In this document: in pieces, positions 1 to 10,673 of the stretch
How the letters are laid out: the number at the start of each line of letters is the position of its first letter
Numbering within the stretch: position 1 is the stretch's first letter
DNA from: Okeania sp. KiyG1
Lineage (GTDB): Bacteria > Cyanobacteriota > Cyanobacteriia > Cyanobacteriales > Microcoleaceae
Direction of reading: 5' to 3'
DNA length: 45,405 nucleotides
Assembly: GCF_014132355.1 (NCBI RefSeq)
Contig: NZ_BLZO01000061.1
Span: 1-45,405 of the forward strand
Notes under the pieces: model-generated
Told to the model about the DNA's origin: nothing
The model's input: only the letters and a program-made list of their open reading frames with translations
Databases searched by the model: none
Translations under genes and position numbers: made by a program

Positions 1-267
1 GTTTGCTGAAAAAGTCTTTTTGCTGGGGTAGGAGACAGGAGACAACCCATTCCCTAACCCCTCCGGTGGAGGGGAAGACAGGAGACAGGAGGAACGGGGA
101 ATGTAGAGGAGGTAGAAGTAAGAATTGTCTCTCAATTTTTCTACCATAATCATCCCAAAATACTAGCTTTATGCAGCTCTTTCCACCGAAAAGCTGGTAC
201 TTTTTTCAACTCTAAAACGCTAAAACCAATATCAGTCAATACTTTTAGAATTAATCAGTAAGCCCTA
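1..267. repeat. Partial MITE-like element, TAGGGTTTGCT family
   Basis: This is the right part of a roughly 250-bp dispersed element whose left end lies outside the window. It contains GGAGACA heptamers (31-44 and near 80-92) and ends with the family terminus AATCAGTAAGCCCTA. Related copies lie at 32913-33160, 33378-33643, 35752-35955 and 45384 onward. No gene is seen in 1-558. Confidence 0.6.
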
Positions 268-558
268 AGTAAGTAGAAAAGAAGAAGTACTAAGTTGCGT
301 TTAAATCTCTAAATTATTGTTTTTATAAGTGCTTTAAGAAGTAATAAGTAGTAGACTGAAACCCCCAAAATGGTGCAATAGTAGGGGCGGGTTCCGCGTT
401 AAGTTAATGGTGTCACCCACGACCAGTTTAACCCGCCCCCATCCCAATAATCTAATGCATAAAATTAGCTATGTTGGTCTAGTAGTGGACTATTTCAACT
501 ACAATGATGCAATAGAAAATTGGTGCTTAGATTGCTTTCCGAAGAAATACTATTCAAT

Positions 559-1134
559 TCAATATCCCACTGGTGTTTTGAGGAGATATTTATGACTAGA
601 AGTAGATTCTAGATAAGGTTTAGGAGGATTAGGAGCAGGACGTGGAGGTGCTGGGTCTAAAAATATCCGCTTTACAGAATTTTGTGAAACTAAACCAGTA
701 TCAGAAGTTGAAGCTTGTTCAGCTATTTGATTTTTTAATAACTCATTAGCTACACTTATCTGTCGCTCTTTTTGCCTAAGCTTTTGTAATTCTTGATATT
801 CTGTCGTCCATTTTGACTGACCATAAATTGTCCAGCCATAAATTGCCACACTGGTACTTGCTAATAATACTGCGACCATGGATGAAGTTAGTTGTGTCGC
901 CATCAAAGATTTTAACCACAGTGGTTTAGACTTAGGCAAGGATATGACTTGAGCCAAATTCTGTTCTGGAATTGTTTGTGAGTCCCCACTATCTTCTGAA
1001 GCATAGTTAGCATCAGATAAATTTTTTTCATCTGTTAGTTTTTGTCGGCGAGCTGATTTTTTTGAGACTACGGACAAATTCGTTTTTGGGGACTTCTTCT
1101 TTGGGGCCAAAAATGTACTTCTAACTGCAACCAT
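559..1134 (-). CDS. Small bitopic membrane protein with coiled coil, unknown function
   Basis: The 191-residue protein has no function I recognise. The first ~80 residues are Lys/Ser/Gln-rich and look cytoplasmic. One hydrophobic segment follows at about residues 85-105 (SSMVAVLLASTSVAIYGWTI). After it comes a charged, heptad-like stretch (about 110-150, rich in Leu, Gln, Glu and Lys) and a Pro-rich tail (PAPPRPAPNPPKPY). This N-in, single-helix, coiled-coil layout is that of FtsL/FtsB-type divisome proteins. The resemblance is one of topology only, not of recognised sequence. It stands alone between repeat-rich stretches, so context gives no help. The ATG at 1134 gives the complete basic N-terminus. 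Composition and length argue for a real gene. Confidence 0.7.
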   Translation of the reverse strand: MVAVRSTFLAPKKKSPKTNLSVVSKKSARRQKLTDEKNLSDANYASEDSGDSQTIPEQNLAQVISLPKSKPLWLKSLMATQLTSSMVAVLLASTSVAIYGWTIYGQSKWTTEYQELQKLRQKERQISVANELLKNQIAEQASTSDTGLVSQNSVKRIFLDPAPPRPAPNPPKPYLESTSSHKYLLKTPVGY

Positions 1135-1300
1135 ATAATTTACCTATACTGACATCTCATTTATAAGAATACAAAATATAACAGTATCTAATCTTCAGTA
1201 TATTTAAGCATTCAGCTATTAGCAGTCAGCTCTCAGCAATAAAAATGAATGAAGCAAGCACTTGTTTCACTTCTACTACATTTTCAAATATTAAGTAAAT

Positions 1301-1598
1301 CAGGACTTACGCAAAATATCAATTTATAGAACCCCTAACCGTATCTTCATAAAGATGCGCGTTAGCTAGGAGACAGGAGACAGGAGACAGGAGGGAAGAT
1401 GTGGGGATAAATAATACAAAAAATTCAACACTCCTTCAGATGATTTTTCCTCAAAATTGATGCGTGAAAAGGCTTAATTACCATAATTATATAGACCTCA
1501 AATGGGTTCTATACGCCACCTGTAGGGGCGCTTCGCGTTTGCGGAGCATTCCGGAAGAAAGCGCCTCTACTAGATATGGTGGTTCTGCGTAAGTCCTG
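1301..1598. mobile_element. MITE-like element, CAGGACTTACG termini
   Basis: The element starts CAGGACTTACGCA and ends with the inverted copy TGCGTAAGTCCTG. The flanks are TAAAT and TAAAC, a probable 5-bp target duplication with one mismatch. It has no ORF and contains a GGAGACA heptamer run (1368-1393) and a hairpin-forming GTTTGCG repeat near 1525-1565. The same termini and a 5-bp duplication bound the tnpB-bearing element at 41708-43401. Confidence 0.6.
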
Positions 1599-1746
1599 TA
1601 AACAACTAATTTGTATACTTAATATTAAAAGTTTAAAATCAAACATCCTTTTATCAAACAGGATTGGGTCGCGCAACCCCGCCTTTTCAGGCGAAATATT
1701 TTTGGAGCGTAGCTCAAATCCCCTACTTCCACTCCCCTCCTGGGAG

Positions 1747-3182
1747 CAGGGCTAATTCATTGTCGCCAGAGAAAAATATTGAGGAGTACAATGATTGGTG
1801 TCAAGTATTGAGTTAAGCCAACTATTCTCTATTTAGGGCTTAGATAGAAATGAACTTGTTACAAATATTGGCCCAGTTACCAGATTTTCGAGCTGCCAGA
1901 GGGAGACGTTATCCATTATGGTTAGTATTACTGTTAGTAATTATGGGTACAATGAGCGGTTGTTTCTCCTATTGTGCCCTAGAAGATTTTGCTCGTCGTC
2001 ATCACCAGGCCTTACACCAACAACTAGAGCTATCACCTTTGAGTTTTCCAACTGAAGTCTACATTTCGGCGAATTATGACGAGAATTGACTTTACTGAGT
2101 TGGCTCAAGTATTCAATCAATGGGCTAAACAGCAAATAACAATTCAAGAGGCCGAATGGTTAGCAGTAGATGGTAAGAGTATTAGGTCTACTGTGAGTGA
2201 TTGTAATAGTTCTTACCAAAACTTTGTCAATGTTGTTTCTGTGTTCAGTAATTGCCAAGGAGTACCTGTAGCCATAGAACAATTTCACGTGGGAAGAAAG
2301 TAGTGAAATCGCTGTTGTCCAAACCATATTGACTAGCTTAAACCTCAAAGGAGTGGTTTTTACTTGTGATGCCTTACATTGTCAAAAAAAACAGTCAAGT
2401 TAATCATTGACAGTGACAATCATTACAAGGGTAGCAGTCAAAGGTAATCAAAAAAAATTGTACCAACAGGTACAACTAACGACTGAACAAACACAACCAA
2501 GTAGTGTTGATATATCAGAAGATAGATCTAGAAATCGTGTGGTTTCTAGAACAGTGTCTGTGTTTAATAATCTGTTGGGAATTAGCTCTGAGTGGGAAGG
2601 AATTAAGTCTGTGATTAGAGTTGAGCGTCAGGGTACACGAGCAAGTGTTAACTATTATCAAACAGCTTACTACATTAGCAGTCTGAAATTAAGTGCAGCA
2701 GAATTTGCAGTAGGAATTCAGGGACATTGGGGAATTGAGAATCGACTACATTGGGTTAAGGATGTAGTGTTTAGAGAGGACACAAGTCTAATTCGGCACT
2801 CTCAAGCTGCGGCTAATTTTTCTGTTATTCGTCAGCTAGCGATCGCTATCTGTCGCCTCCATGGTTATTCTTCCCTAACTACTGCAATTCGTAGCATTGC
2901 TCATGATCTGGAGCAGATTTTTCTGATGATTATAAATCCAGAACTGTAGTCATTGAGAATTGAAATTGGCCCAGACACAGAACCTCACTCCCCCCTAGTT
3001 TTCGATTTCAATAGTTCTGGTATTGGCGATCGCGACTGATATTAGCGATCACGACTGAGTCTGTGACATAAATTTTTCCTGTATAAGTATGATAATTTAG
3101 GGAAAAGACTATGAAATACTTGACAATATGGCCAAACTTGTACTCCTCAATATTTTTCTCTGGCGACAATGAATTAGCCCTG
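1747..3182 (+). mobile_element. ISAs1-family insertion sequence, complete ends, dead transposase
   Basis: The element is 1436 bp, bounded by perfect 43-bp inverted repeats at 1747-1789 and 3140-3182, both starting CAGGG as in ISAs1-family ends. It is flanked by an 11-bp direct repeat, CCTCCTGGGAG (1736-1746 and 3183-3193), slightly longer than the 8-10 bp typical of the family. The insertion site lies in a G/C-rich repeat that recurs in the window. The transposase inside is broken, so the element could move only in trans. Confidence 0.85.
1850..2949 (+). pseudogene. ISAs1-family transposase, multiple frameshifts
   Basis: The pieces at 1850-2089, 2076-2303 and 2407-2949 fall in three frames and together cover about 365 codons, the usual length of an ISAs1 DDE transposase. 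The N-terminal piece carries the LLQILAQLPDFRAARGRRYP region. The middle has AVDGKSIRST, containing the first catalytic Asp. The C-terminal piece has GHWGIENRLHWVKDVVFRED, containing the catalytic Glu. Between 2300 and 2407 the frame changes again around a conserved CDALHCQKK stretch, so at least three indels are needed to read through. No slippery site suggests programmed frameshifting. It is a decayed gene inside the element at 1747-3182. Confidence 0.85.
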
Positions 3183-3256
3183 CCTCCTGGGAGGGGTTAG
3201 GGGTGGGTTGGGAGGGAGGGGCGAGGGGTGGGTTGGGAGGGGTTAAGGGTGGGTTA

Positions 3257-3303
3257 ACTTCTGACTTCTGACTTCTGACTTCTGACTTCTGACTTCTGAC
3301 TTC
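3257..3303. repeat. Tandem heptamer ACTTCTG, 6.7 copies
   Basis: Six perfect ACTTCTG units and a partial seventh run without interruption. They lie between the ISAs1 element and glgB, next to G-rich imperfect repeats (3183-3255). Period-7 arrays of this kind are the cyanobacterial STRR type. Apart from this array nothing gene-like is seen in 3194-3495. Confidence 0.9.
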
Positions 3304-3495
3304 GTTAAAACTATTGAGCGTATCAGAAGCACTTGTCATGGTAAAAAGGTGAAAGTTGAATAATTGTTTAACCCTTAGACATTAACTGTGTACGCCCAAT
3401 ATTGGAGAATCTTTGCTAATCAACCACCGACTAGCATATCCTTCCCCATCCTAGAGCCTTCCTAATCAATTGTTAACAAAATTATATTGACAAAA

Positions 3496-5823
3496 ATGAC
3501 AATTTCTGTAGACCAAGTCAACCAAATAGTTTGGAACCATCACCACGACCCTTTTCAAGTCCTTGGTGCCCATCAGATAGAACAAGATGGCAAAACTGTA
3601 ACAGTAATCCGAGCCTACCAACCAAGTGCTGAAGCTGTTTCAGTCATTTCACCAGTAGACCGGAAAGAATACCCAATGGAGTCAGTCCATAATCCACATT
3701 TCTTTGAATGTGTAATAGACGCTCCAGAACTGGCCAACTATCAACTCAAAATCAAAGAAGGAGAACACGAACGAGTCATCAATGACCCCTACGCTTTCCG
3801 CTCTCCGAAACTCACAGACTTCGACCTCCAACTATTTGGAGAAGGAAACCATCACCGCATCTACGAAAAACTAGGAGCGCATATCGCCGAAATTAACGGA
3901 GTCAAAGGAGTCTACTTTGCTGTATGGGCACCCAATGCTCGTAATGTTTCAATTTTAGGAAACTTCAACTATTGGGATGGTCGTAAACATCAAATGCGGA
4001 AAGGCCACACAGGTATCTGGGAATTATTCATTCCTGATATTGGCCCTGGAGAACACTATAAGTATGAGGTTAAAAACTGGGAAGGACACATCTATGAAAA
4101 AAGTGACCCTTATGGATATCAACAGGAAGTAAGACCCAAAACAGCTTCTATTGTTGTTGACTTAGACTCCTATACCTGGAACGACCAAGATTGGATGGAG
4201 AAACGTCGCCACACCGATCCTCTCACTCAACCTATTTCTGTCTATGAATGCCACCTTGGTTCCTGGATTCATGCTGCTTCTGCCGAACCTGCTAAACTAC
4301 CTAATGGTGAAACTGAGCCTGTAGTTCAAGTCTCAGAACTCAGACCTGATGCTCGTTTTCTTACCTACCGAGAATTAGCAGATCGTCTAGTTCCCTATGT
4401 TAAAGATTTAGGCTACACCCATATTGAAATGTTACCTGTAGCAGAACATCCTTTTGATGGTTCTTGGGGTTATCAGGTTACAGGATTTTTTGCCCCTACC
4501 TCTCGCTACGGTAATGCTGAAGACTTCATGTATTTTGTGGACAAATGCCATGAAAATGATATTGGTGTAATTGTAGACTGGGTACCGGGACATTTTCCCA
4601 AAGATGGACATGGTTTGGCTTTCTTTGATGGTACTCATCTCTATGAACATCCAGACCCCCGCAAAGGCGAACACAAGCAATGGGGTACTTTAGTATTTGA
4701 CTATGGTCGTAATGAAGTTCGTAACTTCCTAGTTTCAAATGCCCTTTTCTGGTTTGAAAAGTATCACATTGATGGTTTTAGGGTAGATGCGGTTGCTTCT
4801 ATGGTCTACCACAACTATATGAGACCTGATGGTGAATGGGTTGCTAACCAATACGGAGGTGTGGAATATATCGAAGCTGCTGACTTCCTCCGTCAGGTTA
4901 ATCATTTGATTTTTGGTTACTATCCTGGTACTCTCTGCATTGCAGAAGAATCTACTGCCTGGCCAATGGTAACTTGGCCTACTTATGTCGGCGGTTTGGG
5001 CTTCAACCTCAAGTGGAACATGGGTTGGATGCACGATATGCTGGACTATTTTGAAATGGACCCTTGGTTCCGACAGTTCCACCAGAACAATGTTACTTTC
5101 AGTATTTGGTATCACCACAGTGAGAACTATATGTTGGCTTTGTCTCACGATGAGGTGGTACATTGCAAGAGTAATATGTTGGGTAAGATGCCTGGAGATG
5201 ATTGGCAGAAGTTTGCTAATGTTCGGGCGTTGTTTGCTTATATGTTTACTCACCCTGGTAAGAAAACTATGTTTATGGGGATGGAATTTCCTCAATGGGG
5301 TGAATGGGATGTTTGGGGCGATTTAGAATGGCATTTGCTCCAACATGATGCTCACCAAGGAATGAAGCGATTTTTCCGGGATGTGAATCACCTCTATCGT
5401 TCTCAACCTGCGTTGTATGAACAAGATTGTAATGAGGAAGGATTCCAGTGGATAGATTGTAGTGATAATAATCATAGTGTGGTGTCGTTTCTTCGTCGCG
5501 CCAAAGATGGGAAAGAATTTGTGGTAGCGGTTTGCAATTTTACTCCTCAACCTCATAGTCACTATCGCATCGGTGTACCTGAACCAGGGTTCTATACTGA
5601 AATATTTAATAGTGATGCTGGTAATTATGGTGGCAGCAATATGGGTAATTTGGGTGGTAAGTGGACTGATGATTGGTACTTCCATAATTATCAACAGTCT
5701 TTAGATTTATGTTTGCCTCCTTTGGGTATTTTGGTGTTGAAGTTAGATAAGGAGAAAACGTTAGCAGTGATGGAGCAGTCTCAGGAGGTGGAAGCTGAAA
5801 CGGAAACTGTTTCTGAAGGTTAA
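3496..5823 (+). CDS. glgB: 1,4-alpha-glucan branching enzyme
   Basis: GlgB introduces alpha-1,6 branches into glycogen by cutting an alpha-1,4 chain and re-attaching it. At 775 residues it has the usual cyanobacterial length, with two N-terminal CBM48-like beta-sandwich regions before the GH13 barrel. Catalytic motifs are intact: DWVPGHF near residue 361, DGFRVDAV with the nucleophile Asp near 430, AEES with the acid/base Glu near 483, and LSHDEV near 550. The ATG at 3496 gives the expected N-terminus (MTISVDQVNQIVWNHHHDPF). A TTG three codons upstream at 3487 is possible but less likely. No clear Shine-Dalgarno is seen. The gene stands alone, with an ISAs1 element upstream and a dead tnpB downstream. 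Confidence 0.97.
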   Translation: MTISVDQVNQIVWNHHHDPFQVLGAHQIEQDGKTVTVIRAYQPSAEAVSVISPVDRKEYPMESVHNPHFFECVIDAPELANYQLKIKEGEHERVINDPYAFRSPKLTDFDLQLFGEGNHHRIYEKLGAHIAEINGVKGVYFAVWAPNARNVSILGNFNYWDGRKHQMRKGHTGIWELFIPDIGPGEHYKYEVKNWEGHIYEKSDPYGYQQEVRPKTASIVVDLDSYTWNDQDWMEKRRHTDPLTQPISVYECHLGSWIHAASAEPAKLPNGETEPVVQVSELRPDARFLTYRELADRLVPYVKDLGYTHIEMLPVAEHPFDGSWGYQVTGFFAPTSRYGNAEDFMYFVDKCHENDIGVIVDWVPGHFPKDGHGLAFFDGTHLYEHPDPRKGEHKQWGTLVFDYGRNEVRNFLVSNALFWFEKYHIDGFRVDAVASMVYHNYMRPDGEWVANQYGGVEYIEAADFLRQVNHLIFGYYPGTLCIAEESTAWPMVTWPTYVGGLGFNLKWNMGWMHDMLDYFEMDPWFRQFHQNNVTFSIWYHHSENYMLALSHDEVVHCKSNMLGKMPGDDWQKFANVRALFAYMFTHPGKKTMFMGMEFPQWGEWDVWGDLEWHLLQHDAHQGMKRFFRDVNHLYRSQPALYEQDCNEEGFQWIDCSDNNHSVVSFLRRAKDGKEFVVAVCNFTPQPHSHYRIGVPEPGFYTEIFNSDAGNYGGSNMGNLGGKWTDDWYFHNYQQSLDLCLPPLGILVLKLDKEKTLAVMEQSQEVEAETETVSEG

Positions 5824-6042
5824 TGACTGAGAGCAATTAAGGCAAAATAGTCTTGTGGAATGGGCATCTTGCCCTTTCCCGTTCCCGTTCCCAGGAATTA
5901 AGGATGTCAAACCTGTTGCTATTCCATCAGACCACAATTCTATTGGTGACTTACCTACACAGACGCATCCGCTTTCTGTGTAAGCTTCTGATGCCTTTTA
6001 AAGACGGTCAGAACTTCCTGAGAAACAGAAGCGGTTTTAGAT

Positions 6043-7361
6043 TTAGCTATAACCACTTTGTTTTGACGGCGGTTTATAGTCACCGAACAAGTCCAGCCCG
6101 ACTCGTTTCAAATTGATAGCAGCGTTTATATCTCTATCAATTTTTAACTGTAATTCTTCATCGAAATATTCTCTGATACTGCAATCTGTAAACACTATTT
6201 CATCTCTATAACAAAGCAATTGAGATGTATAATTTGGTTTAACTTCAACAACACTGGCGTTTGCTTTTGCGGCTACCTGACCCAGCACTTCAAAGAATTG
6301 ATAAGTTGCAGCATCTTGCCAAGATTTATTTAACCCCGACTTAGCAGATTGACCATTAGGCAAATATTTCCCATCTTCATCTTGTTTGGTTTGATTTCTG
6401 CGAGTTAATCCTGTGAGATTTAATTTCTCATGGAAAAAGACTTTTTTACCTGTTTTAATTAATCTGTAAGCTGTTTTGTACTGGAAATCTTTACGACTTC
6501 TGGCTATTTTTTGATGGATTTTACTTTCGCGTTTTGCTAGTTTTCGTCTTGATTTACTACCATGTTTACGTTTGTTCTTGCGTTGGGATACTTTTGTTAA
6601 TTTGTATTGATTTGTTCTTAAAGGTTTGAGAGAAGATAATTTTTTCCCTTCTGATGTAGCTAGATAAATATCTTTGTCTAGGACAGCATCTAATCCTATT
6701 GAGTTTTCCCAAGTAGGTTGAATATTGTCAGTTTTCAACTCAGGGATTGACTTATCTTCTAAACTTAAATTTATCCACCAACCATCAGTTTTTTTTGTTA
6801 GTGAAATTTGTTTGATTTTGCTTCCATCAGGTATTATTCTATGAGTCCTGACTTTTATTAAACCTATTTTAGGAATTGATATATATAACCATTTACTATT
6901 AATTGATGAAAATTTTAACCAAGAATCATCGGCACTCTTGAAAGTTCAATGAACGATATCTAGATTGACTTTTAAATCTCGGTTTGCCACTACGATTACC
7001 TTTACTATCGCCTGCTATAAATCTAGAAAATGTTGCTTCTACTCTTTTACAGACATCTTGCAAAACTGTTGAATAAACTTGGGAAAAATCCAGATGCTCC
7101 CCTGAGTGTTTGACTTCTACTATAGCTTTTTTTAGCTGTGGTAATTGCTTTTTCTGGTTGTAGTAATTTGGTTTGTCTTTTAATTCAGGTAAATGAGAAA
7201 TTAGAGGACAAGCGTTTATAGGACATCTGTTTTGCTCCCACCAGTTAAAACGTTCTCCTAACATTCTATTGTACCAATACCGACAAATTCTGAGCCAGTT
7301 GTTTAGTGTCAACTTCTGGCACGTTTGCTGGATATATACGATATTGGTAAGTATACTTCAT
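6043..7361 (-). pseudogene. tnpB: IS200/IS605-family TnpB, frameshifted
   Basis: TnpB is the RNA-guided nuclease of IS200/IS605 elements. The ATG at 7361 opens MKYTYQYRIYP, typical of the N-terminus. The frame is lost within about 16 codons, resumes in another frame (7312-6926, NNWLRICRYWYNRMLGERFNWW), and shifts again near 6930 before continuing to 6043. RuvC residues remain readable: IGLDAVLDKDIYLATSEG (Asp), FFHEKLNLTGL (Glu) and KIDRDINAAINLKR (Asp). The usual C-terminal four-Cys zinc finger is replaced by LLCYRDEIVFTDCSIREYF, with only scattered Cys. No tnpA is near. At least two indels make it inactive. Confidence 0.85.
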
Positions 7362-8761
7362 AGGTGATAAGATTTGAGTATACACCAATTATAGTACAAT
7401 ATTTTATAAGTTAAGGCCAGAATTCATCCCACGCCGACGTTACCTTTTCCTAGGTTATTTTTCCCTACAGGATGCTACGCAAACGTAAACAGCGTAGGGC
7501 TTCTCCCGGTTGAAGCTAAACCTGGAAAAAATGATTTGGTTTATCTTTCTGTAAAAAAATTTGTGAAAAAATGTTTTCCAACTCTAGTGACAACAGAACA
7601 GTTAGAATTGATTTATTCCAAGCACCACCTCTACCAAGATACTATGTAGACCGCCCGGAATACACCGACAATTTAAAGGCTAACCTACTGACCAATTCAT
7701 CGGATACGCGAGCTATTGTGGTGACAGCTATCCACGGTTTGGGTGCTGTTGGTAAATCTACTCTGGCCACAGCTTTAGCTTATGATGAGGAGGTACAATC
7801 TCGTTTTGCTGATGGTATTCTCTGGGTAACTTTGGGTCAAGAGCCTAATATTCTACCGATGCTGAGTGGTTGGGTGCAAGCATTGGGTGACTATAATTTC
7901 AAACCTACAAGTCTGGAGGCCACTGCTAATCATTTGCGGACTTTACTTTATGACAAATCTGTGCTATTGGTGGTGGATGATGCTTGGAGTCCAGACCATG
8001 CCAGAATATTTAATCTGGGTGGTCCGCGCTGTCAGGTTTTGGTGACTACTAGGGAAAAGGCGATCGCTGACATATTAGAAGCTGAAACTTACAGTCTGGA
8101 TGTGATGACTTTATCCCAGTCAATGCAACTTCTAACTCAAAGGTTAGAATGTGAAATTACGGGAGAAGATGCAAAACAGGCGGAGGCTTTAGTTAAAGAG
8201 TTGGGATATTTGCCTTTAGCTTTGGAGTTAGCAGCGGCTCAAGTTGCAGATGGTATGTCTTGGGGAGTGCTGTTAGAGGATATTCAAGGGGAAATTGTTG
8301 AGTTAAAAACATTGGATAGAGAAGGTGCAGAGGATGTTACTGATGAAGGGAGTTTAAAACGCTTGAGTTTGACTGCTTCCTTGAATTTGAGTATTAAGCA
8401 ACTGCCACAGGAAACCAGGGATAATTTTATTTGGTTAGGAATATTGCCGGAGGATGTGAATATTACTCAGGAGATGACGGCTGTACTTTGGGAGTTGGAT
8501 GAACAGGATGCAACAGATAAATTGGCGTATTTGCGGAGTAAAGCTTTGTTGTTAGATGGTGTGGTTTTGGCTGATGACAAACCTACTTATCGTTTACATG
8601 ACTTGTTTCACGATCTAGCACGTTATTTGTTGACTGCACCAATAGATGAAGGTAATTTGTCGGGATTGGGTATTGGTTTAACTGAAGCTCACGGAATATT
8701 TTTAGAGAAATACAGAAGGTGTTAAACTAAGCCAGTTTGTTACCAAACCGACTCGTCTTCA

Positions 8762-8797
8762 GAACCGGACGTGAGACTTTCACCTCCAAATCGGCTC
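8762..8797 (-). ncRNA. Group II intron domain V
   Basis: On the minus strand the sequence starts GAGCCG, has a GAAA-type loop region (GGTGAAAGTC) and closes CACGTCCGGTTC. This is the conserved catalytic hairpin, placed about 40 nt before the 3' splice site as expected. Confidence 0.85.
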
Positions 8798-8816
8798 CTC
8801 TCTTAAACGTCCCTTT

Positions 8817-10673
8817 TCATAGGTACATCCTTGCCTTTAATATCAACATATCGTCAACCCATAAATAACCTTCAGGTAAATCCTGTAACTTCGGTTGTGT
8901 GTACGTCTTTTTATCTAAGGCAGTTTTAGTATCGTGGCAATGTCGGTGTAACAGTTGTTTATTCTTTAGTTTGTTGTCACCGCCCTTAGACCTTGGAATT
9001 ATATGGTCAACTTCCAGTAAGTCAGTTGGTCTAAAAGTTAGTCCACAAGATGCGCATTTATTCTTTTGCCGTTTTAACAGCGTTGTGACTTCTTTCCTTA
9101 CGCCCGGGTATTTGCCGATTCTATTACTCCAATAAGTCCAATCGCCGTCATAAGGGGATTTATTACCTTTAACTTTGATGTGTCTTACAATAGGAACATC
9201 TGAGTATTGGTTTAGTATATATTCGCCATTGTTAAGAATCCAATTTCGGGTGTCCTTTACACTGGGGAAATACTTTTTCTTGACCCATTTGGCCGACTTA
9301 TTTGGATGCCTTCTATTTGCCCATCTCCATAGTCTTTTCCATAAAAGGTGATCCATCTGAGTGAATGCTTCTTTACTGACTACTGTTGAGAAATAGTTAG
9401 CCCATCCTCTAATTACCGGGTTTAGTTTAGCTACTAGAGCTTCTGTTGGAGCGGTTTTGTACTTATCACATATATCCGCCAATTTCCGATAGTGAGTTTT
9501 AATGCTCTTGGAGGATGGCTTAATCAGCGTTTTAAATCCTTGTTTGGTTGACTTATGTTTCCGTTGCCTCACCGTAAACCCTAAAAAGTCAAATCCGGGT
9601 TTGTTTCCTTTATATTCTTCTAAGGTGTGGACAATTCTAGTCAATTCTAGTTTTAGTTCTAATCCTACCCGGTTTAACCATTCCTGTATTACGGTTTTTG
9701 CTTGTAATACTACTTTGATGTCTTCATGTAGGATAACGAAGTCATCAGCATAGCGTATTAGACTAAGGCTTTTTCGTTTGTCTCTTTTACTCATATTGCT
9801 CCCTGAAGGGTGTTTGAGTTGGAGATTTTCTGCAAATTGCATTAGTCTTTCTTCCATACCGTGTAAGGCGATGTTTGCTAGTAAGGGTGATATTACCCCT
9901 CCCTGCGGTGTTCCTTCCGCAGTGTCTAGGAACTGATTATTGTCAAATACTCCAGACTTTAACCATTGTTTAATTAATCGTCTGTAAGGAGATTGACCTA
10001 TCTTTCCTAGCAATGCATCATGGTTAATTTGGTCAAAACATTTGGATATGTCAGCATCAAGAACGTATTTTGGTTTATTTTTGATGCTTTCAAAGATGGC
10101 CTCTATGGCATCATGTGTTGACCGTCCTGGTCTAAAACCATAACTGTTAGGTTCAAAGTGTGCCTCCCACTCTGGCTCCATTCCCAACTTAACCAATACC
10201 TGTAACGCACGGTCGTACATTGTTGGGATTCCAAGAGGTCTCTTTTCATCCCTCCCTGGCTTTGGTATATATACTCTGCGGGTGGGGCTTGCTTTGAGGT
10301 GGCGTGATGAAAGTAGGTTCACCAAGTTGAATCTTTGTATAGGTGTCAGGTTTTTGATTCCATCTACCCCAGCAGTTTTCTTCCCCTGGTTATCCTGTGT
10401 CACGCGCCGGAAAGCTAGCAACCTAGCGTAATAACTTTTTAAAAGAAGTTTTTGGTATCTGTGCATCTTGCGGAGTTCGCCACGGCTGGATGCAATGTAT
10501 ATCAATTTTTGTAATTGGAACACGGATTTCTCTACCTTCTTCCAATTGATATCCTTCCATTTCAGGACCGGATTGATTGAAGTTTGTGAGGGTATATCGC
10601 CTGTATCCCTTGCTACGCTTAAAAATGGCTTAGGATTCCCTAACTTTCTTTTCAGTGTCTGAGCTTTATTCAT
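8817..10673 (-). CDS. ltrA: Group II intron reverse transcriptase/maturase with HNH endonuclease
   Basis: The 618-residue intron-encoded protein mediates splicing and retrohoming. The RT domain covers roughly residues 60-400, with blocks RRVYIPKPGRDEKRPLGIPT, YVLDADISKCFDQINHDALL, GTPQGGVISPLLANI and the catalytic YADD in LIRYADDFVILHED. A maturase X domain follows (GWANYFSTVVSKEAF region). The C-terminus carries an HNH endonuclease: CASCGLTFRPTDLLEVDHII, then SKGGDNKLKN and HRHCHDTK. The ORF is uninterrupted, full length and starts with ATG inside the intron, so the element may still be mobile. It is opposite in direction to the surrounding STAND gene. Confidence 0.95.
   Translation of the reverse strand: MNKAQTLKRKLGNPKPFLSVARDTGDIPSQTSINPVLKWKDINWKKVEKSVFQLQKLIYIASSRGELRKMHRYQKLLLKSYYARLLAFRRVTQDNQGKKTAGVDGIKNLTPIQRFNLVNLLSSRHLKASPTRRVYIPKPGRDEKRPLGIPTMYDRALQVLVKLGMEPEWEAHFEPNSYGFRPGRSTHDAIEAIFESIKNKPKYVLDADISKCFDQINHDALLGKIGQSPYRRLIKQWLKSGVFDNNQFLDTAEGTPQGGVISPLLANIALHGMEERLMQFAENLQLKHPSGSNMSKRDKRKSLSLIRYADDFVILHEDIKVVLQAKTVIQEWLNRVGLELKLELTRIVHTLEEYKGNKPGFDFLGFTVRQRKHKSTKQGFKTLIKPSSKSIKTHYRKLADICDKYKTAPTEALVAKLNPVIRGWANYFSTVVSKEAFTQMDHLLWKRLWRWANRRHPNKSAKWVKKKYFPSVKDTRNWILNNGEYILNQYSDVPIVRHIKVKGNKSPYDGDWTYWSNRIGKYPGVRKEVTTLLKRQKNKCASCGLTFRPTDLLEVDHIIPRSKGGDNKLKNKQLLHRHCHDTKTALDKKTYTQPKLQDLPEGYLWVDDMLILKARMYL

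Noticed and set aside
407-595. 62-codon plus-strand frame
   Set aside because: It overlaps the end of the membrane protein gene on the other strand, has no ribosome site and no recognisable features.
2076-2303. Programmed frameshifting in the ISAs1 transposase
   Set aside because: At least three shifts at sites without slippery runs are needed, and ISAs1 elements normally use a single frame.
3109-3339. 76-codon minus-strand frame with repeated RSQKSEV
   Set aside because: The peptide is just the translation of the ACTTCTG heptamers and the ISAs1 end. It is not a gene.
4432-5836. Several long open frames antisense to, or out of frame with, glgB
   Set aside because: They lie entirely within the confident glgB reading frame (last one just past its stop) and encode unrelated low-complexity sequence.
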